Shown: piece after piece, positions 15,278-22,705 of the stretch
How the letters are laid out: every line of letters begins with the position of its first letter
How positions within the stretch are numbered: position 1 is the stretch's first letter
Assembly: GCA_900541495.1 (NCBI GenBank)
Contig: UQKC01000001.1
Span: 62,001-126,000, forward strand
DNA: 64,000 nt
Direction: 5' to 3'
DNA from: an uncultured Ruminococcus sp.
GTDB taxonomy: Bacteria > Bacillota > Clostridia > Oscillospirales > Ruminococcaceae
The notes under the pieces: generated by a model
Seen by the model: only the letters and a program-made list of their open reading frames with translations
Told to the model about the DNA's origin: nothing
Database searches by the model: none
Position numbers and translations under genes: made by a program

Positions 15278-15383
15278 ATTATATCGCACGTTTCTAATGG
15301 TGTCAATATACAATATAGCCAATATAGTGGTGTCAAATTTGTACAATTTACCACTTGCAATAGTGGTGTCACTATGTTATAAT
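15278..15383. promoter_or_regulatory. Divergent promoters with three TAGTGGTGTCA operator boxes
   Basis: Minus promoter: TTGACA (complement of 15301-15306), 17 bp, TATAAT (complement of 15278-15283). Plus promoter: TTGCAA (15355-15360), 17 bp, TATAAT (15378-15383). Boxes TA(A/G)TGGTGTCA start at 15295, 15325 and 15361, all in one orientation. The first overlaps the minus -35 and the third fills the plus spacer, so one repressor could block both. Confidence 0.85.
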
Positions 15384-15439
15384 ATATATAGTGAAAGGGA
15401 AGAGGATAACCCGAAAAACCTCGGAAAGGAAAATGTAAA

Positions 15440-15676
15440 ATGAGTAAATACGAATTAAAAAAATTAGCAAAGAAAATATTTTTACATCATTATGGTTTTG
15501 CTCCTGCTGTTGAAGATATTGTTTTAATGGAAGCTGATATAAACGGAACATATATAGGTTGTGAAATTAAGGGTCATGGTTATCAAATGTATTCTGAATG
15601 TGTTTTTTCTCCAGTTGATAAATCTTGTTTATGTATAGATGTGTGTAATTCAAACATAAATACAATTGATTGGTAA
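15440..15676 (+). CDS. 78-residue ORFan, first gene of the attR-proximal accessory operon
   Basis: ATG after GGAAAGG, under the plus promoter of the repressor region. Basic N-terminal helix (MSKYELKKLAKKIFLHHYGF) and a beta-rich acidic remainder (VLMEADINGTYIGCEIKGH). Soluble; no family recognised. Position at the prophage edge behind a repressor is typical of moron or immunity genes, but this is inference. Confidence 0.6.
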   Translation: MSKYELKKLAKKIFLHHYGFAPAVEDIVLMEADINGTYIGCEIKGHGYQMYSECVFSPVDKSCLCIDVCNSNINTIDW

Positions 15677-15724
15677 TAATATAAAGCTGAGCTAACGGCA
15701 AGACGGGCAGAGAGGATCATAGAA

Positions 15725-16006
15725 ATGAAAAAATTTGTTAAACGTGAAATATTAACTTGTTCTTCTTTTGAATTGCAATGTAATGAATATTATAATATTC
15801 TTCAAGGATTTCACAGAGCTTGTAAAGAGCATAATGAATATTACTTTATGCATTTGCTTGTTGAAATTGGTAGATTTCAAGGTCAGCTTATTTGCTTCAA
15901 GGTAGATAATTTGCTTTCGTCTGACGAGGAAGAAATTTTATATAATAAATCTATACGTTTAGTTAGTAGAGTTGAAAGCCGAGTTTTAAACGGACTTTTG
16001 AGGTGA
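15725..16006 (+). CDS. 93-residue helical ORFan
   Basis: ATG after AGAGAGGAT. Mostly helical with several aromatic residues and cysteines (CSSFELQCNEYYNILQGF). Soluble. Its 3' end supplies the ribosome site of the next gene (TTGAGGTGA). Function unknown. Confidence 0.6.
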   Translation: MKKFVKREILTCSSFELQCNEYYNILQGFHRACKEHNEYYFMHLLVEIGRFQGQLICFKVDNLLSSDEEEILYNKSIRLVSRVESRVLNGLLR

Positions 16007-16011
16007 TAAAA

Positions 16012-16188
16012 ATGAGAAAAGTTTGGGTTTATAGAATATATATTGATTTGCCTAATGGTCGTACACTTATTCGCACAGTGCGCATAGCTGCCAAAGATGA
16101 AGCGCAGCGAGATAAATTATTTGATTTGTGGTATTCTGTTGCAGACAGGAAAGAGCTGATAGAGGTTATTGCACCACCTGAAAAATGA
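16012..16188 (+). CDS. 58-residue ORFan, last gene before attR
   Basis: ATG preceded by GAGGTGA. A compact beta-alpha-like sequence (VWVYRIYIDLPNGRTLIRTV, then a charged helix). The stop lies 5 nt before the right att repeat, so the gene belongs to the phage, not the host. Confidence 0.6.
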   Translation: MRKVWVYRIYIDLPNGRTLIRTVRIAAKDEAQRDKLFDLWYSVADRKELIEVIAPPEK

Positions 16189-16193
16189 GCGAG

Positions 16194-16225
16194 TAATTTC
16201 GCTAAATAAAAGTTTAGCGAAATTA
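16194..16225. repeat. attR: right copy of the direct repeat inside a perfect dif-like palindrome
   Basis: 16194-16214 equals attL. Here the right arm is complete: TAATTTCGCTAAA, centre TAAAAG, TTTAGCGAAATTA, i.e. 13-bp perfect arms about a 6-bp centre. Joining the left host flank to this site extends the arms to 15 bp. Taking 11-bp arms gives a 28-bp 11-6-11 unit, the architecture of Xer/dif sites; each half matches known dif halves only partly. Confidence 0.8.
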
Positions 16226-16654
16226 AAGTAAAAGAAAATAGATTATATTATAAAAAAGTCCAAACTAACAATATCTTTTGATATCTTTTGATTAAAAATT
16301 ATCACTCCATTGCTCATATCGCACTGCTTGCTGTTGCTTACGCCGCTGTTGTCACTAAAGCTGAATGCTCTTACCGTTCTCTCAAATCCGTCAAACGTAT
16401 CGCTTAGCTTTTGTAACTTCATATTTTATCCAGATTTCAGTGCCTTTTCGCTGAGGTCTGCTTTGCTGTGCCTTTTGGCTGTCAATTTGAGCTTTGTGCT
16501 TGAGTGCTACACATTTTTTTCCTTGATAAGTTATGTGTTTTGCTCAGCTCTAAATACTCATCCAAACATTTTTATGCATTTATAATAAATTTTCATTTTG
16601 TAATATTCAGAAATATACAAAAAAATAAAATTATGTTACAATTTAGATATATAC
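16226..16654. other. Gene-poor stretch between attR and the PBP gene
   Basis: About 430 bases without a confident gene. A minus-strand ORF at 16243-16422 (59 residues, starting MKLQKLSDTFDGFERTV, ending SKDIVSLDFFII) has protein-like composition but only a weak ribosome site (GGAT). A plus ORF covering 16310-16585 has no ribosome site and an implausible composition. A short direct repeat ATATCTTTTGAT lies near 16275-16290. It may hold a decayed gene. Confidence 0.4.
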
Positions 16655-16683
16655 TTAACTTTTTAATAAATATGTGGTATAAT
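16655..16683 (+). promoter_or_regulatory. Promoter of the class A PBP gene
   Basis: TTAACT (16655-16660), 17 bp, extended -10 TGGTATAAT (16675-16683). The 5' leader is about 55 nt and ends in AAAGGA before the ATG at 16743. Confidence 0.6.
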
Positions 16684-16742
16684 TAGTTATATAAACTTTA
16701 TTGATCCAGCAACATTGTTTTTTCAGAAAGGATTTTTATAAA

Positions 16743-19010
16743 ATGGCAAATCACTACGCTGATGAAAATCAGGAAATTATCTCCGACCAGGAAGATACTT
16801 CTGCAAACACATCTCACAATAAAAAATCTAATAAACGCAAAAAGACAAGATCAAAGAAAAAAATGCATCCTGTCAAAAAGTTCTTTGCAATAATTGGTAC
16901 TACCCTGCTTTCACTCTTTCTTATAGTTGTTATTTCAGGATCTATTATTGCTGCAGCACTGACAGTTTATGTTCTCCAGTTTGCCGATCAGGATGCTGTT
17001 GATATTTCGCTGTCTGACCTTGACCTTGATTATACTACTTTTATATACGGCTATGATGAGAATGAATCTCTTGTTGAATTAAAAAGTATAAGCAGAAACG
17101 CTGACCGAATCCCTGTTACGATCGACCAAATTCCTCAGCACGTCCAAGATGCATTTGTTTACATTGAAGATGAAAGATTTTATGAGCACTATGGCGTTGA
17201 CTGGAAACGTACTTTTACAGCATTTATAAACGAAATTCTTCACATGTGGGGTCGTCAGGGTGCTTCCACGATCACCCAGCAGCTTGTAAAAAACGTTACG
17301 GGCGATGCTGATGTTAAATGGGACAGAAAGATCCGTGAAATATTCCGTGCAGCAACACTTGAAAAATACTGTCCCAAGACGGATATTCTTGAAGCATACC
17401 TTAATTATATCGGTTTTGGCGGAAGTACATCGGGTATTCAGGCTGCTTCGCTCAAATACTTTGGAAAAGATGTATCTGAACTTACTATTGCCGAAGGTGC
17501 GTGTCTTGCAGGTATCCCTAAAAACCCCGAGGTAAATAATCCGTTCGCTGTTACGGTCAATGCAGACGGAGAAACGGTTTACGGCAAAGATCTCTGCCTC
17601 GAACGTCAAAAGCTTGTTCTTGCTGCGATGTACAAAAATGCAGTTATTTCAAAACGCCAATACGAAGAAGCATTGAATGAGAAAATCGAGTTTGTTGACC
17701 CTAACGCAAAATACGAAAACGGTGAAAATAAAGTTCAGAACTGGTTTGTCGATATGGTTATCCGTGATGTTATTCTTGATTTTGAGGATCTTTACGGAAT
17801 CGATTATGACGAAGCGAGCGATAAGCTCTACAACGGTGGATATGAGATCTACACGACTGTTGACATTAAAATGCAGGACGAACTTGAGGCAAAATTCCAA
17901 GACTATACCAACTTCTCTCAGAATGTCCTTGTTGACCCTCCACAGGCAGCTTTCATTTGTATGGACTATCAGGGAAATATCAAGGCAGTTGTCGGTGGAA
18001 TCGGCGCAAAATCGGGTTCAAACATCTCTAACAGAGCAACAAGAGCTACCCGTTCTCCGGGTTCATGTATAAAGCCTATAACTTCGTACGGCTATGCAAT
18101 TGAGAACGACCTGATAACATGGTCATCGATCTTCACCAACAAACCTGTTACTGAAATTCTTGATGAGCAAACAGGTCAAAAACGTTCATGGCCTTATAAC
18201 TATAACTCCAAAACCTATGATTATGCAGGATACTTTACGTTCCAGGCACTTCAGCGTTCACTCAACACCGTTCCTGCACAGCTTATACAAATGGAAACAC
18301 CGCAGGCTGTATTCGATTTTCTTCAGAATAAATTCCAGATCACTACACTGACCGCCAGCGACGCTGACCTTGCACCGTTGTCAGTCGGCGCGCTCACAAA
18401 CGGTCTTACCCTTAAAGAGCTTGTTGCCGCATATCAGGTATTCGGAAACGGTGGTAAATACTATAAGCCGACATCATACACCCAGGTACTTGATTCAAAC
18501 GGCAAGGTAATTCTTCAGCACAAATACACTCCAATTCAGGCAATAAGCAAGGAATCAGCCTATGTAATGAACAAGCTTATGCAAACAGTTATTGAAGGTC
18601 CTAACGGTACAGGTAGAGCTGCGAAGCTTGCAAATACGCCGCTTATCGGTAAAACAGGTACTTCGCAGGATTGGAAAGACCTTTCTTTCGTAGGTTGTAC
18701 CCCTGACTACGTCAGCGGTATATGGTATGGTTATGATATTCCTAAAGAGATACCAACAGGCACTTACTACAGCTCATCAACTGTTTGGAAAAATGTATTC
18801 GGAGATATCGCCGATGCGGGTCCAACCAAATCATTCCCCGAATGCAGCGATGTACAGGAGCTTTATTACTGTACAAAGACAGGCAAACTTGCCAGTGGAA
18901 CCTGCCCGACTTCAAGTGTAGGCTATTATAAGAGTACAAATATTCCGGAAATGTGTTCAGGACATCACGACGAAGACAAAAAAGAAGATAAAAAAAGCAA
19001 CAACGACTGA
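16743..19010 (+). CDS. Class A penicillin-binding protein (PBP1A family)
   Basis: 755 residues from the ATG that follows AAAGGATTTTTAT. Lys-rich cytoplasmic N-terminus (res 25-46), transmembrane helix ~47-80, glycosyltransferase domain with catalytic Glu in EDERF (142-146) and GASTITQQLVKN (173-184), then transpeptidase domain with SxxK as SCIK (441-444), SxN as SLN (506-508) and KTGT (637-640). A Cys-containing C-terminal extension ends in a Lys/Asp-rich tail. It polymerises and cross-links peptidoglycan on the outer face of the membrane. All catalytic motifs are intact. Own promoter and terminator. The usual name would be pbpA/ponA, which I leave open. Confidence 0.95.
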   Translation: MANHYADENQEIISDQEDTSANTSHNKKSNKRKKTRSKKKMHPVKKFFAIIGTTLLSLFLIVVISGSIIAAALTVYVLQFADQDAVDISLSDLDLDYTTFIYGYDENESLVELKSISRNADRIPVTIDQIPQHVQDAFVYIEDERFYEHYGVDWKRTFTAFINEILHMWGRQGASTITQQLVKNVTGDADVKWDRKIREIFRAATLEKYCPKTDILEAYLNYIGFGGSTSGIQAASLKYFGKDVSELTIAEGACLAGIPKNPEVNNPFAVTVNADGETVYGKDLCLERQKLVLAAMYKNAVISKRQYEEALNEKIEFVDPNAKYENGENKVQNWFVDMVIRDVILDFEDLYGIDYDEASDKLYNGGYEIYTTVDIKMQDELEAKFQDYTNFSQNVLVDPPQAAFICMDYQGNIKAVVGGIGAKSGSNISNRATRATRSPGSCIKPITSYGYAIENDLITWSSIFTNKPVTEILDEQTGQKRSWPYNYNSKTYDYAGYFTFQALQRSLNTVPAQLIQMETPQAVFDFLQNKFQITTLTASDADLAPLSVGALTNGLTLKELVAAYQVFGNGGKYYKPTSYTQVLDSNGKVILQHKYTPIQAISKESAYVMNKLMQTVIEGPNGTGRAAKLANTPLIGKTGTSQDWKDLSFVGCTPDYVSGIWYGYDIPKEIPTGTYYSSSTVWKNVFGDIADAGPTKSFPECSDVQELYYCTKTGKLASGTCPTSSVGYYKSTNIPEMCSGHHDEDKKEDKKSNND

Positions 19011-19013
19011 TGG

Positions 19014-19048
19014 ATTAATGGCAGGATAATTTCTGCCATTAATTTTTG
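19014..19048 (+). terminator. Terminator after the PBP gene
   Basis: Stem ATTAATGGCAG/CTGCCATTAAT (19014-19024, 19033-19043) followed by TTTTT. Confidence 0.88.
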
Positions 19049-19062
19049 ACTGAGGAGTAAAT

Positions 19063-20178
19063 ATGAACGAATTAAAACTTGTATGTCCATGCCATTTTGG
19101 ACTTGAAAGTGTCTTAAAATTTGAAGTTACCAAGATTGGTGGCGAAAACATCAATGTGACCGACGGAAGAGTATCATTCACAGGTGATTTTGCTACTCTT
19201 GCACGTGCCAATATATGCCTTGCATCGGCAGAAAGAGTTCTTATCGAGCTTGCTTCATTCAAAGCAACTACTTTTGAGGAGCTTTTCCAGGGCGTAAAAG
19301 CAATTCCATTTGAAGATTTCATCGGCAAAGATGATGTTTTCCCCGTAAAAGGCTATTCACTGAATTCTACACTACACAGCGTTCCCGACTGCCAGTCTAT
19401 TATAAAAAAAGCAGTTGTAGAACGTCTGAAAAGCAAATATAATGTAACTTGGTTCAATGAAACGGGAAATACTTATCAGATACAGTTCAGCATACAGAAT
19501 GATAATGCTGTTATCTACTTTGATACAACAGGAGCAGGACTTCATAAACGAGGCTACAGACGTAATTCCAATGCTGCACCTATTAAGGAAACGCTCGCAG
19601 CAGGCATAATCGACCTTTCACACGTCAGAAGTGATTCTATCGTATGTGACCCATTCTGCGGAAGCGGAACTCTTATAATCGAAGCGGCATACAAGGCTCT
19701 TAACATTGCCCCTGGTCTGAAGCGCCATTTTGCAGCTGAAAAATGGGACATTATCGACCCTAAGATATGGGAAAATGTTCGTGCAGATGCTCTTGATGCT
19801 ATCAGAAAAGATACTGATTTTTTTGCATACGGATATGATATTGACCCGGAGGCCGTTGCTCTTACGCAGGAAAACTGCCGAAAAGCAGGAATACAGAAAC
19901 GCGTTAAAATTGAGCAGGCGGATATAAGAAGCTATGTAAATGAACCAAACACGATCACAATATGCAATCCTCCATACGGTGAAAGAATGCTTGAGATCAA
20001 AGAAGCCGAGGGACTTTACAAAATAATGGGACAGCGATTCAAAGCCAACTCCGAAGCTCCTGCCTTTGTTATTGCTCCGCACGAACAGTTTGAACAGTTC
20101 TTCGGAAGGAAGGCCGATAAACGCCGCAAGCTTTATAACGGAATGATAAAATGTCAGCTTTATATGTACTTCAAATAA
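19063..20178 (+). CDS. THUMP-domain class I RNA methyltransferase (RlmL/YpsC-type)
   Basis: 371 residues. N-terminal ferredoxin-like/THUMP region (res 1-~155), then a Rossmann methyltransferase: SAM-binding DPFCGSGTLI near res 200, acidic GYDIDPEA loop, and catalytic NPPYGERM typical of N2-guanine methylation. Members methylate G2445 of 23S rRNA. Follows GAGGAG (8 nt) and is followed by a terminator; the preceding PBP terminator suggests a separate or read-through transcript. Confidence 0.92.
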   Translation: MNELKLVCPCHFGLESVLKFEVTKIGGENINVTDGRVSFTGDFATLARANICLASAERVLIELASFKATTFEELFQGVKAIPFEDFIGKDDVFPVKGYSLNSTLHSVPDCQSIIKKAVVERLKSKYNVTWFNETGNTYQIQFSIQNDNAVIYFDTTGAGLHKRGYRRNSNAAPIKETLAAGIIDLSHVRSDSIVCDPFCGSGTLIIEAAYKALNIAPGLKRHFAAEKWDIIDPKIWENVRADALDAIRKDTDFFAYGYDIDPEAVALTQENCRKAGIQKRVKIEQADIRSYVNEPNTITICNPPYGERMLEIKEAEGLYKIMGQRFKANSEAPAFVIAPHEQFEQFFGRKADKRRKLYNGMIKCQLYMYFK

Positions 20179-20181
20179 TAC

Positions 20182-20218
20182 AAAAGCTCCTGTTACTGAT
20201 TCGGTAACAGGAGCTTTT
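20182..20218. terminator. Bidirectional terminator
   Basis: 15-bp perfect stem (20182-20196 with 20204-20218) starting with AAAA and ending in TTTT between the convergent methyltransferase and glycosidase-like genes. Confidence 0.92.
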
Positions 20219-20219
20219 A

Positions 20220-21446
20220 TTACTTTACAAAATATGATTCAAAATCTTCGCCTATTATCTCTGCAATAAGGCTGTCATAATCAGCATGATTGGAACCGCT
20301 TTCGGTAATTACGGGAATTACCGAAATTTCAGTTCCGCATTGTCCCTTGATGATCTCAAAAGCAGTTTTGAATTTACTGCTCGAGTCAAGCTCGCTGAAT
20401 ACTATTTCATTGTTATTGTAAACAACACTTTCGCTAAATTCAGCAGGATCAAAATCAATAAGAAGCGTATATCCGCTCAACTCACCCGGCTTGAATATCT
20501 CAGCTCTGCCATAAATAATATCGGCTGCGTTTGTTCGTATAAATGTTTTAGTATTATGCTCATTTGCAGCAGTCTGAACAATATTTGCAAGCTCAATAAG
20601 AGCTTTATATCTGTTTGCATCTTTTACAGTATCGCCGAGAAGATTAAGATCGGAATTTCTGAATGTCGGGAATGTCAATCCGCTTACAGTAATATAGTCA
20701 AAACCTGCCGCCGAAACCTCATTGGCCATATATCTGACCATTTCCTTGGTATCATCATCAAACGGCGAAAGCCACGGCTTGCCGCCCTTGTCCGCTGCGG
20801 TATCAAGCCATGTCGAGCCATCAAGCGCATGATAAGAGCCGTCACGATACTCACCGTATCGATTGTTATCCTCAAGGATATTTAATTCAGCAATCATCTT
20901 CAATCCGCTGTTCTTTATCAAAGATGCGATCTGCTGAATTGGCATATTTCCTACAACAGCATTTTCATCTGATTTTGCCATTGTTGAAGCGGTGCTGTAA
21001 TATATTTTTCCGCCTTTTGCTTTCAAAGTGACCGATACTGCTGTATATCCGTCAGCTTTTACCTGATCGAGCAATGCAGAAAACTGTGATGGATCACTTA
21101 ATGCATCTTCGGAAAGCATATATGCAGTCAGTCCGGTTGAATTAATTATTTCATTAGAAGTTACAGTTTCACTCGACTCAGCCGTCACCTCTGTGCTGTC
21201 CTCGTTTGTGTCCGATGTTTCGGCAACTTCAGAGGTCACAGCGGGCGGTGTCCACGGTTCTTTTACATTATCCGTATTTTCATTTTCCTTGTTCAAATAA
21301 TTCAATATCGGCTTGCCAACGCTGTATCCAACAAAAACAAGTGCCGCTATAACTATCAATCCCAACAGAACACGAAGCGCCCTTTTGAGCCTTTTCTTTT
21401 TTTCATAAGAATTGGTACGATAAACTTTTCTGCCTTTTTTTGACAT
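20220..21446 (-). CDS. Membrane-anchored glycoside hydrolase-like protein
   Basis: 408 residues, ATG after GAAAGGACGG. Basic cytoplasmic N-terminus, one transmembrane helix (res ~24-46), a Thr/Ser/Glu linker (res ~55-105), then an extracytoplasmic domain resembling the TIM-barrel family of putative glycosidases once called DUF4015: SALLDQVKADGYTAVSVTLK, GLKMIAELNIL, ADKGGKPWLSPF, AAGFDYITVSGLTFP. Likely acts on a surface polysaccharide. Last gene of the rpe-rnfDEA-like cluster, 21 bp after the rnfA-like gene. The substrate is unknown. Confidence 0.75.
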   Translation of the reverse strand: MSKKGRKVYRTNSYEKKKRLKRALRVLLGLIVIAALVFVGYSVGKPILNYLNKENENTDNVKEPWTPPAVTSEVAETSDTNEDSTEVTAESSETVTSNEIINSTGLTAYMLSEDALSDPSQFSALLDQVKADGYTAVSVTLKAKGGKIYYSTASTMAKSDENAVVGNMPIQQIASLIKNSGLKMIAELNILEDNNRYGEYRDGSYHALDGSTWLDTAADKGGKPWLSPFDDDTKEMVRYMANEVSAAGFDYITVSGLTFPTFRNSDLNLLGDTVKDANRYKALIELANIVQTAANEHNTKTFIRTNAADIIYGRAEIFKPGELSGYTLLIDFDPAEFSESVVYNNNEIVFSELDSSSKFKTAFEIIKGQCGTEISVIPVITESGSNHADYDSLIAEIIGEDFESYFVK

Positions 21447-21467
21447 TATATCCGTCCTTTCGTATAA

Positions 21468-22073
21468 TTATCTTACTGTCGTAGATGCAAGTCCGTAAAA
21501 CGCCATACTTATTATGCCGATATATATCAGCGTCAAAGGATAACCTCGAAAACAGTATGGAACAGACGCATCATGAAGTCTGTCATAAACAATTGCTGTT
21601 ATATATATTGCAAACATAAACCCAAGACCTGTGCCAACACCTCTGAAAATATATTCAGACAGCATCGTACAGTTCTGTGAATTAAGGAACATCGCTCCGA
21701 GAATAGCGCAGTTCAGCGCCGAAAGATGTATGAATTTCTTTATTTTCAGGAACTTCTTATTGAAAAATTTCCAAAGAATAAGAAGTGTTATAATATAAAC
21801 AATGCCAAGTATCGCAACATAAACAAACGGCTGATAAATATATGCCTGTTCATTTTTTATATCTGATCCAAGAAGGAATTTGTCAGCAAAAAAGCCTAAA
21901 AAGCCTGTTACAACAGAGAAATACACAGCACATAAACCAAATCCGAAAATGTTTTTTCTGTTTCGTGAAACGGAAATGAGTGTACTTGTGTCAATAGCCC
22001 TTGTAAATACCGTATTTTCAACAAAGATCAATACAAGCGATATTGAAATAAGTCTGAATAACTCTGACATCAC
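21468..22073 (-). CDS. RnfA-like membrane protein
   Basis: 201 residues from GTG (GGAGG 7 nt upstream). Six hydrophobic segments; the C-terminal YPLTLIYIGIISMAFYGL and NCAILGAMF stretches are characteristic of RnfA/NqrE. In Rnf, RnfA and RnfE together carry an intramembrane [2Fe-2S] cluster held by one Cys in each half. Here the N-terminal LGLCP-type motif is replaced by AIDTSTLIS (res 26-34), while the second Cys (C122) stays. Co-transcribed with rnfE- and rnfD-like genes; no rnfB, C or G nearby. Confidence 0.82.
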   Translation of the reverse strand: MMSELFRLISISLVLIFVENTVFTRAIDTSTLISVSRNRKNIFGFGLCAVYFSVVTGFLGFFADKFLLGSDIKNEQAYIYQPFVYVAILGIVYIITLLILWKFFNKKFLKIKKFIHLSALNCAILGAMFLNSQNCTMLSEYIFRGVGTGLGFMFAIYITAIVYDRLHDASVPYCFRGYPLTLIYIGIISMAFYGLASTTVR

Positions 22074-22087
22074 AAGCCTACCTCCTT

Positions 22088-22705
22088 TTAATTGCTGACC
22101 TTCTTTATCAAAAGTAAAATTCCGCGCAATGCCGCCGCAAATATACCGAGAAGAATAAATCCTCCGAACGGCTGATAAAATGCTTTGAACAGCATCGGCA
22201 GAGTTATCACGTTTCCGTTTATCTCTCCCGTAGATATTATCTCTCTTATCAATCCGAAAATCAATACAACAATATCATATCCAATGATGCCCAATATCAG
22301 ATCAAGCACCATTCTGCTTTTCTTTTCTGTCATAAAAGCCGTATCCGAATGGAAAATGATGAATGAATTTGTTATAAGAAGAGGAAAATATATCCCCATA
22401 TTCTGCAACGCCTGCGGAAACAGCGAGGAAATTATTATCGCCGTCGGAACATAAACAAGTGCACCGATCGCAATATAGACAATTACCCTTACCGTATAAA
22501 CTAACTTCTGCGGAATAAACGATGACAGAAGCATCGTAAAGAAAGTAATCACAGAAAAAGTGAGCGCAAGTATCGCAGCATTTTTTAATGTGTTTGCTAT
22601 AACTATAACGGGCGCGATCGCTGTTCCAAGCACAAGAACAAGATTGTTCCGCACCATGGCATTATATATCACAGAACCCAGTGATTCTTTTTTTAGGTTA
22701 TTCAT
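22088..22705 (-). CDS. RnfE-like membrane protein
   Basis: 205 residues, multiple membrane spans. NNLVLVLGTAIAPVIVIA corresponds to the NP(V)xVQxLGLCPxLAVT motif, and YFPLLITNSFIIFHSDTAF to YIPLIVVNCIILGRAEAF. Both cysteines expected to ligate the Rnf iron-sulfur cluster are therefore changed (positions ~30 and 114). The fold and membrane topology are preserved. Overlaps the rnfD-like gene by 8 bp. Confidence 0.8.
   Translation of the reverse strand: MNNLKKESLGSVIYNAMVRNNLVLVLGTAIAPVIVIANTLKNAAILALTFSVITFFTMLLSSFIPQKLVYTVRVIVYIAIGALVYVPTAIIISSLFPQALQNMGIYFPLLITNSFIIFHSDTAFMTEKKSRMVLDLILGIIGYDIVVLIFGLIREIISTGEINGNVITLPMLFKAFYQPFGGFILLGIFAAALRGILLLIKKVSN

Larger units (their letters stand above)
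6613..16214 (+). mobile_element. Complete inovirus-type (filamentous phage) prophage
   Basis: A 21-bp perfect direct repeat bounds this block; unit length from repeat start to repeat start is 9,581 bp, in the inovirus range. Inside, mostly on the plus strand, are the hallmark genes in functional order: ssDNA-binding candidate, small membrane proteins, short major coat protein, hairpin terminator, large secreted/membrane-anchored adsorption protein, pVI-like membrane protein, Zot/pI-type ATPase with one transmembrane segment, and an HUH replication initiator. Two divergent ribbon-helix-helix genes look like regulators. No tyrosine or serine integrase or transposase is present, which fits Xer-dependent integration. 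Plus-strand genes between 9.6 and 11.9 kb are strikingly T-rich, as in ssDNA phage sense strands. All core genes appear intact, so the prophage may be active. Confidence 0.9.

Noticed and set aside
15035..15676. Toxin-antitoxin pair (RHH plus neighbour)
   Set aside because: The genes are divergent rather than in one operon and the neighbour has no toxin motif; treated as repressor plus accessory operon.
16310..16585. 91-codon plus ORF
   Set aside because: No ribosome site and a Leu/Ser/Phe-rich composition typical of noncoding frames.
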